Below, piece by piece: positions 7,769 through 11,318 of a DNA stretch of 11,318 nt. Location: positions 1-11,318 of the forward strand of contig DAOVQI010000061.1 of assembly GCA_030628785.1 (NCBI GenBank), given 5' to 3'. The position numbers and the translations under genes are program-made. A model generated the notes under the pieces. It saw only the letters and a list, made by a program, of their open reading frames with translations. It ran no database searches and had not been told where the DNA came from. Every line of letters begins with the position of its first letter. Positions within the stretch are counted from its first letter, which is position 1. This DNA is from Bacteroidota bacterium (GTDB lineage: Bacteria; Bacteroidota; Bacteroidia; Bacteroidales; VadinHA17).

Positions 7769-7786
7769 TCCCGATAGCTATCGGGA
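7769..7786. repeat. 18-bp perfect palindrome TCCCGATAGCTATCGGGA
   Basis: All 18 bases are self-complementary. It lies 114 bp before the second PorE-like gene. Palindromes with this core are, as I recall, frequent dispersed elements in Bacteroidota genomes; alternatives are an operator or a cruciform/terminator stem, though no T run follows. Only one copy is present in this window. Confidence 0.6.
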
Positions 7787-7846
7787 TCCATTATTCCAAA
7801 TTAAGGTCTTGCATTTGAAAGAATTTTTTATTTCTTTTAATATAAA

Positions 7847-7865
7847 TTCTTAAATTTGTTAAAAT
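7847..7865 (+). promoter_or_regulatory. Promoter of the second PorE-like gene
   Basis: TTCTTAAATTTGTTAAAAT includes TAAATTTG (7851-7858), an exact match to the Bacteroidota -7 consensus TAnnTTTG, 24 bp before the start codon. The block is 17/19 identical to the one before the first paralogue. A T-rich stretch about 20 bp upstream may serve as the -33 region, but no TTG is present there. Confidence 0.55.
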
Positions 7866-7882
7866 AGAAAAATTCCATCCAT

Positions 7883-9874
7883 ATGAAAAGAGTCTTTATA
7901 ACCATTGTTTGCCTCCTCCTTATCACTTTAGCTTATCCTCAGGAAGAACCTGACTTGAAAGAGGCATTTCTTGATGCAGAATATTTTATGATGTATGAAG
8001 AGTACAAAGATGCTTTGCCATCATATCTCCTTGTATTTGAGAATAATATCGACAATGCCAATATCAATTACAGAATCGGGGTTTGCTATTTGAACATACC
8101 CGGTCAGAAAGAAAAATCGATATCCTATCTCGAAAAGGCGATTAGTAATACTACGGAATATTACAGAGAAGGAAATTACCGGGAAGAGAAAGCACCGATG
8201 GATGCATATTTCTATTTAGCAAATGCCTACCAGGTAAATGGCGATCTAACCGAAGCCCACCGAGCATATAAGAAATACCTCGAACTGCTGGATCCAACAG
8301 ATACTCTAAATTATGAATTTGTAAATCAACAAATTAAAGCATGCGAAACGGCCAAATCCTTTATGGACAAGAAAGTTTATTTTGATGCAATCAACATTGG
8401 AGAAAACATAAATGACCGGTTCTCGAATTTCAATCCCATGGTTTCAGAAGATGAATTATCTATGGTCTATATGTCCAGCAGACAATTTCAGGATGCGATT
8501 TTTTATACCAAAAAGGTGGATGGAAGTTGGACAGTACCTGAAAATATTCTTCCGCAGATTCTAACCGAAGATATTTATGCCGTTTCTATGTCTTTTGATG
8601 GAAAAGAATTATACATGTCAAAAGATGATAATTTCGACAGTGAGCTCTATATAAGCAGATTACAAGAAGATGGCGTTTGGAGTCAGGCTGTAAAGCTTAA
8701 TAAGAATATAAATACAAAATATTGGGAATCTCATGCTTGTGTATCACCGGATGGGAAAACACTTTATTTTACCAGTAACCGGAAAAACGGATACGGAGGA
8801 TTGGATATTTATAAATCAGAAAGAAATGATCCGTCCGGAGAATGGGGTCCCGCTGTAAACCTTGGTACTGAAATAAACAGTCAGTTCAATGAAGATACAC
8901 CTTTCCTGACAAACGATGAAAAAACCTTGTTTTTTAGCTCCCAGGGGCATGACAATATTGGTGGCTTTGATATCTTTTATTCAACGAAGTTGGAAAACGG
9001 TACCTGGTTAAAGCCAGTAAACATAGGTTATCCAATCAATACTTCGGATGATAATTTGTTCTTCGTTCCTGTAAATAACGGGATAAATGCCTACTATTCG
9101 ATTTTTTATCCGGAAAAAGGATTTGGACAAGAAGATATTTACCGGCTTGAAATTTATTCTGACAAAAATCCAAGAGAAGTGGTAGTAAATGGAATGGTAA
9201 GCTATTCGGTAAAACCGGAAGATATCGATGCACCAACAATAATAAGCTTAATCGATAAATCAAGTTCAGAGACCATCAAAGAATTTGAACCGGATAAGGA
9301 ATCGGGAAAATTTTTGTATACCTTAAAAAACCCCGGCAGCTACAAAATTCAATTTGAAAGAACAGGCTACCAATCAGTTAGTAAAGACTTTGTCATTCCT
9401 GATAACTATTCCATAGCTGAAATTGTTTTAAGTGCCGAATTAAAACCTTTTGAGAAAATTGTATTGAAAAGCATTTTTTTTGATTTTGATGATTATTCCA
9501 TCAAAGAAAGTGAAAAATCGAGGTTGGAGGAATTATTTGAAATAATATCCGGGAATCCTGGTCTCAAGATCGAGATAGTTGGACATACAGATGCCATAGG
9601 TGCTGTATGGTATAATAAACGGTTATCCGTTAAAAGAGCAAATTCGGTTGTCAATTATTTGGTAAATAAAGGTATTGAAAAGAAACGGTTAAAGACAAAA
9701 GGTGTTGGTGAAAGCAAGCATATTGCTATTAACAATTTCCCTGACGGGAGTGATTGCCCGGAGGGTAGAACATTCAATCGTCGGATAGACATGCATGTTC
9801 TGGGATCCTTTGAAAAACCAATAATTTCAGAAGAAGTAAACGTACCTGAAAATTTAAAATTCAGAATAAAATAA
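7883..9874 (+). CDS. PorE-like protein: TPR, PD40 propeller, CRD-like and OmpA domains
   Basis: A 663-residue exported protein with the full PorE architecture; PorE is a T9SS-associated protein that links the outer-membrane complex to peptidoglycan. Residues 1 to about 20 form a signal peptide with no lipobox. TPR-like helices cover about 25-150 (YRIGVCYLNIPGQKEKSISYL). The propeller runs about 167-425 and includes SPDGKTLYFTSNRKNGYGGL and the family-typical GYPINTSDDNLFFVPV. A carboxypeptidase-regulatory-like domain is at about 433-520. The OmpA domain starts near 523 (IFFDFDDYSI) and contains GHTDAIG...YNKRLSVKRANSV and FNRRID. D570 and R585 sit 15 residues apart, as do the diaminopimelate-binding Asp and Arg of Acinetobacter OmpA, so peptidoglycan binding should be intact. 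It is a paralogue of both neighbours. An exact role in T9SS is not proven: the genome may encode several PorE-like proteins and the true PorE may be elsewhere. Confidence 0.92.
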   Translation: MKRVFITIVCLLLITLAYPQEEPDLKEAFLDAEYFMMYEEYKDALPSYLLVFENNIDNANINYRIGVCYLNIPGQKEKSISYLEKAISNTTEYYREGNYREEKAPMDAYFYLANAYQVNGDLTEAHRAYKKYLELLDPTDTLNYEFVNQQIKACETAKSFMDKKVYFDAINIGENINDRFSNFNPMVSEDELSMVYMSSRQFQDAIFYTKKVDGSWTVPENILPQILTEDIYAVSMSFDGKELYMSKDDNFDSELYISRLQEDGVWSQAVKLNKNINTKYWESHACVSPDGKTLYFTSNRKNGYGGLDIYKSERNDPSGEWGPAVNLGTEINSQFNEDTPFLTNDEKTLFFSSQGHDNIGGFDIFYSTKLENGTWLKPVNIGYPINTSDDNLFFVPVNNGINAYYSIFYPEKGFGQEDIYRLEIYSDKNPREVVVNGMVSYSVKPEDIDAPTIISLIDKSSSETIKEFEPDKESGKFLYTLKNPGSYKIQFERTGYQSVSKDFVIPDNYSIAEIVLSAELKPFEKIVLKSIFFDFDDYSIKESEKSRLEELFEIISGNPGLKIEIVGHTDAIGAVWYNKRLSVKRANSVVNYLVNKGIEKKRLKTKGVGESKHIAINNFPDGSDCPEGRTFNRRIDMHVLGSFEKPIISEEVNVPENLKFRIK

Positions 9875-9962
9875 ACGGTTTACCACTTAATAAGCCCTCC
9901 ATACCTCTTTCAATACTTTTAAAATAAAAGATCTTTAAAAATCATTTTTCAAAATGAAACGA

Positions 9963-10019
9963 ACATAAAAATTTTATGCATTAAATTTTCACAAACAGGA
10001 ATGATTAAAATTTTTATGT
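9963..10019. promoter_or_regulatory. 14-bp inverted repeat upstream of the third PorE-like gene
   Basis: ACATAAAAATTTTA (9963-9976) and TAAAATTTTTATGT (10006-10019) are perfect inverted copies with a 29-bp spacer. Each arm is itself near-palindromic. They lie 54-110 bp before the start codon and could be paired operator half-sites or a long hairpin in the leader. No TAnnTTTG promoter element was found here, unlike for the other two copies. The rest of the 9875-10072 gap is AT-rich and shows no gene and no T-tailed terminator. Confidence 0.4.
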
Positions 10020-10026
10020 GAGAATC

Positions 10027-10038
10027 CGCCAGTTGGCG
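10027..10038. repeat. Short GC-rich palindrome CGCCAGTTGGCG
   Basis: CGCCA and TGGCG pair around GT; the flanking AT/AT pairs continue the stem after one mismatch. It stands out in an AT-rich leader, 35 bp before the start codon of the third PorE-like gene. It may be a dispersed repeat or a 5' leader hairpin. Confidence 0.4.
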
Positions 10039-10072
10039 AATGGTTCCTGAATGTGCGAAAATTTTTAAACAT

Positions 10073-11318
10073 ATGAAACAAATAGTTCCATGTATTTTAA
10101 TTTTTCTTTTTAATTATAATATTTCCATTTCACAGGATGTTTTGGATAAGGAAAAGACCTTTTATGATGCAGAATTCTTAATGATGTATGAAAACTACTC
10201 CGAAGCATTACCATTATACCTGAAACTGATCGATGCAGGATTAAACAATGCCAATATTCATCACAAAACGGGTAAAGCATATCTGAATATTTATGGGAAA
10301 AAGAAAAAGGCTGTTCCTTATCTTGAAACAGCCATAAAAAATATCAGCTTTAGATACAAAAAAGAATCTTATAAAGAAAAAAAAGCTCCTGTTGAAGCTC
10401 TTTTGTTGATGGGGGAAGCCTGTCAAATAAATAATGAGCTGTCAAAAGCTCTTGATTATTACCATCAATATAAAAAATTGATTGAAGAAAAGGGTGGTAA
10501 TACAGTCGAAGTCGATCGAAAAATCAGCAATTGTAATAATGCTGTTACTCTTCAGGAAAACCCGGTCGATTACGAGATAATAGCAGTTCCAAACATAAAT
10601 ATCGGTTCTCAAAATTATAAACCGGCTCTGTCTGGCAACGGTAATCGCCTGGTATTCATGAGTCGCCGCAAATATTATGAGGCAATATTTTTTTCAAAAA
10701 AACAAAATGGGACCTGGACAGATCCTGAAAATATTACTATGGAGGTGGAATCAGACGGACAGTTTCAAGTTGCCTCACTCTCTTTCGAGGGTTCAAAACT
10801 GCTTTTAATCCATAAGCCCACTACTCATTATGAATTGTACGAAAGTAATTATTCCTCAAGAAGATGGGGCAAAAAAATGAGTTTTAACAAAAACATAAAT
10901 TCAAGTCGCGATGAGGTTCATGCTTGCCTGACACCCGATGGCAAAACACTTTATTTTGTGAGTAATCGAAAGGAAGGATTCGGTGGTTTTGATATTTATA
11001 AATCAGAATTGGATAATCAAGGCGAATGGGGACCTGCGATCAATTTAGGACCCGAAATTAATACAGCCTATAACGAAAATACTCCCTTCTTTTCTCCCGA
11101 TGGAAAAACTCTTTATTTTAGTTCAGAGGGACATTATAATATCGGCGGATACGATGTATTCTATAGTAATAAACTTGCAAACGGTACATGGACAGATCCT
11201 CATAATTTAGGTTTTCCAATCAATACAACAGACGATGACTTGTTCTATACTCCTTTGAAAAATAAAATATTGGGTTATCAATCAAGAATTCTTTCTGATG
11301 AACCAGAAAAGGAAAATA
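10073..11318 (+). CDS. PorE-like TPR/PD40 protein, third paralogue (3' end outside window)
   Basis: An open frame of 415 codons from the ATG at 10073 to the window end with no stop. Residues 1 to about 21 form a signal peptide (MKQIVPCILIFLF...SISQ) without a lipobox. TPR-like helices follow (about 27-150; AEFLMMYENYSEALPLYLKL and KTGKAYLNIYGKKKKAVPYL), then propeller repeats: TPDGKTLYFVSNRKEGFGG (from about 286), SPDGKTLYFSSEGHYNIGG and GFPINTTDDDLFYTPL. The layout is the same as in the two upstream genes. The early propeller blades (about 175-275) are more diverged, and the TPR part is unusually Lys-rich. Whether it ends in an OmpA domain, a membrane anchor or something else cannot be seen. 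The start is supported by the signal peptide and the CATATGAAA context common to all copies. It is a separate gene 198 bp after the second copy, probably with its own regulation. Confidence 0.9.
   Translation, partial: MKQIVPCILIFLFNYNISISQDVLDKEKTFYDAEFLMMYENYSEALPLYLKLIDAGLNNANIHHKTGKAYLNIYGKKKKAVPYLETAIKNISFRYKKESYKEKKAPVEALLLMGEACQINNELSKALDYYHQYKKLIEEKGGNTVEVDRKISNCNNAVTLQENPVDYEIIAVPNINIGSQNYKPALSGNGNRLVFMSRRKYYEAIFFSKKQNGTWTDPENITMEVESDGQFQVASLSFEGSKLLLIHKPTTHYELYESNYSSRRWGKKMSFNKNINSSRDEVHACLTPDGKTLYFVSNRKEGFGGFDIYKSELDNQGEWGPAINLGPEINTAYNENTPFFSPDGKTLYFSSEGHYNIGGYDVFYSNKLANGTWTDPHNLGFPINTTDDDLFYTPLKNKILGYQSRILSDEPEKEN

Larger units (their letters stand above)
7681..7882. other. Intergenic gap between first and second PorE-like genes
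   Basis: The gap contains an 18-bp perfect palindrome (7769-7786) and the promoter-like element of the next gene (7847-7865). No small gene or T-tailed terminator was found. The first 80 bases are less AT-rich than the last 80. Confidence 0.5.

Overview
The window looks like chromosomal DNA from a Bacteroidota bacterium, probably a free-living or environmental member of the Bacteroidales/Marinilabiliales/Cytophagales side. The evidence is the low GC content, the AT-rich gaps, start codons without Shine-Dalgarno sites, promoter-like pairs of the Bacteroidota type (TTG, about 20 bp, TAnnTTTG), and tandem PorE-like TPR/PD40/OmpA proteins. No rRNA, tRNA or CRISPR was seen.

Layout. Positions 1-89 resemble the 5' end of a group II intron on the minus strand; the rest would lie to the left of the window. 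Next to it is a strong hairpin with a T tract (98-121). Positions 122-534 hold no intact gene, but contain two stem-loops and a possible decayed minus-strand reading frame. A sodium:solute symporter (535-2019, minus) is divergent from recR (2377-3003, plus). recR is followed after one base by a large membrane glycosyltransferase (3005-4963). That protein is a fusion: an N-terminal GT2 domain, a membrane/Rossmann part like that of polyprenyl-phosphate sugar transferases, and a shortened C-terminal transferase remnant.

The right half (5137 to the window end) is a tandem array of three secreted paralogues. Each has a signal peptide, TPR-like helices and a PD40/WD40-like propeller, the architecture of PorE, a periplasmic/outer-membrane-associated component of the type IX secretion system (T9SS). 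The middle copy has the full set, including a carboxypeptidase-regulatory-like domain and a C-terminal OmpA peptidoglycan-binding domain. The first copy has lost OmpA and instead carries a beta domain, a linker, two approximately 68-residue helical repeats and a C-terminal transmembrane anchor. The third copy is cut by the window edge before its C-terminus. The copies are about 200 bp apart, and the first two share a near-identical promoter-like element, so each is probably transcribed from its own promoter.

How the genes may work together (inference): recR and the glycosyltransferase form one transcription unit but are functionally unrelated (DNA repair versus envelope glycan synthesis). The three PorE-like proteins probably act in the periplasm, one tied to peptidoglycan and one to the inner membrane. 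The most unusual items are the re-domained first paralogue and the glycosyltransferase with a catalytically stripped sugar-transferase end.
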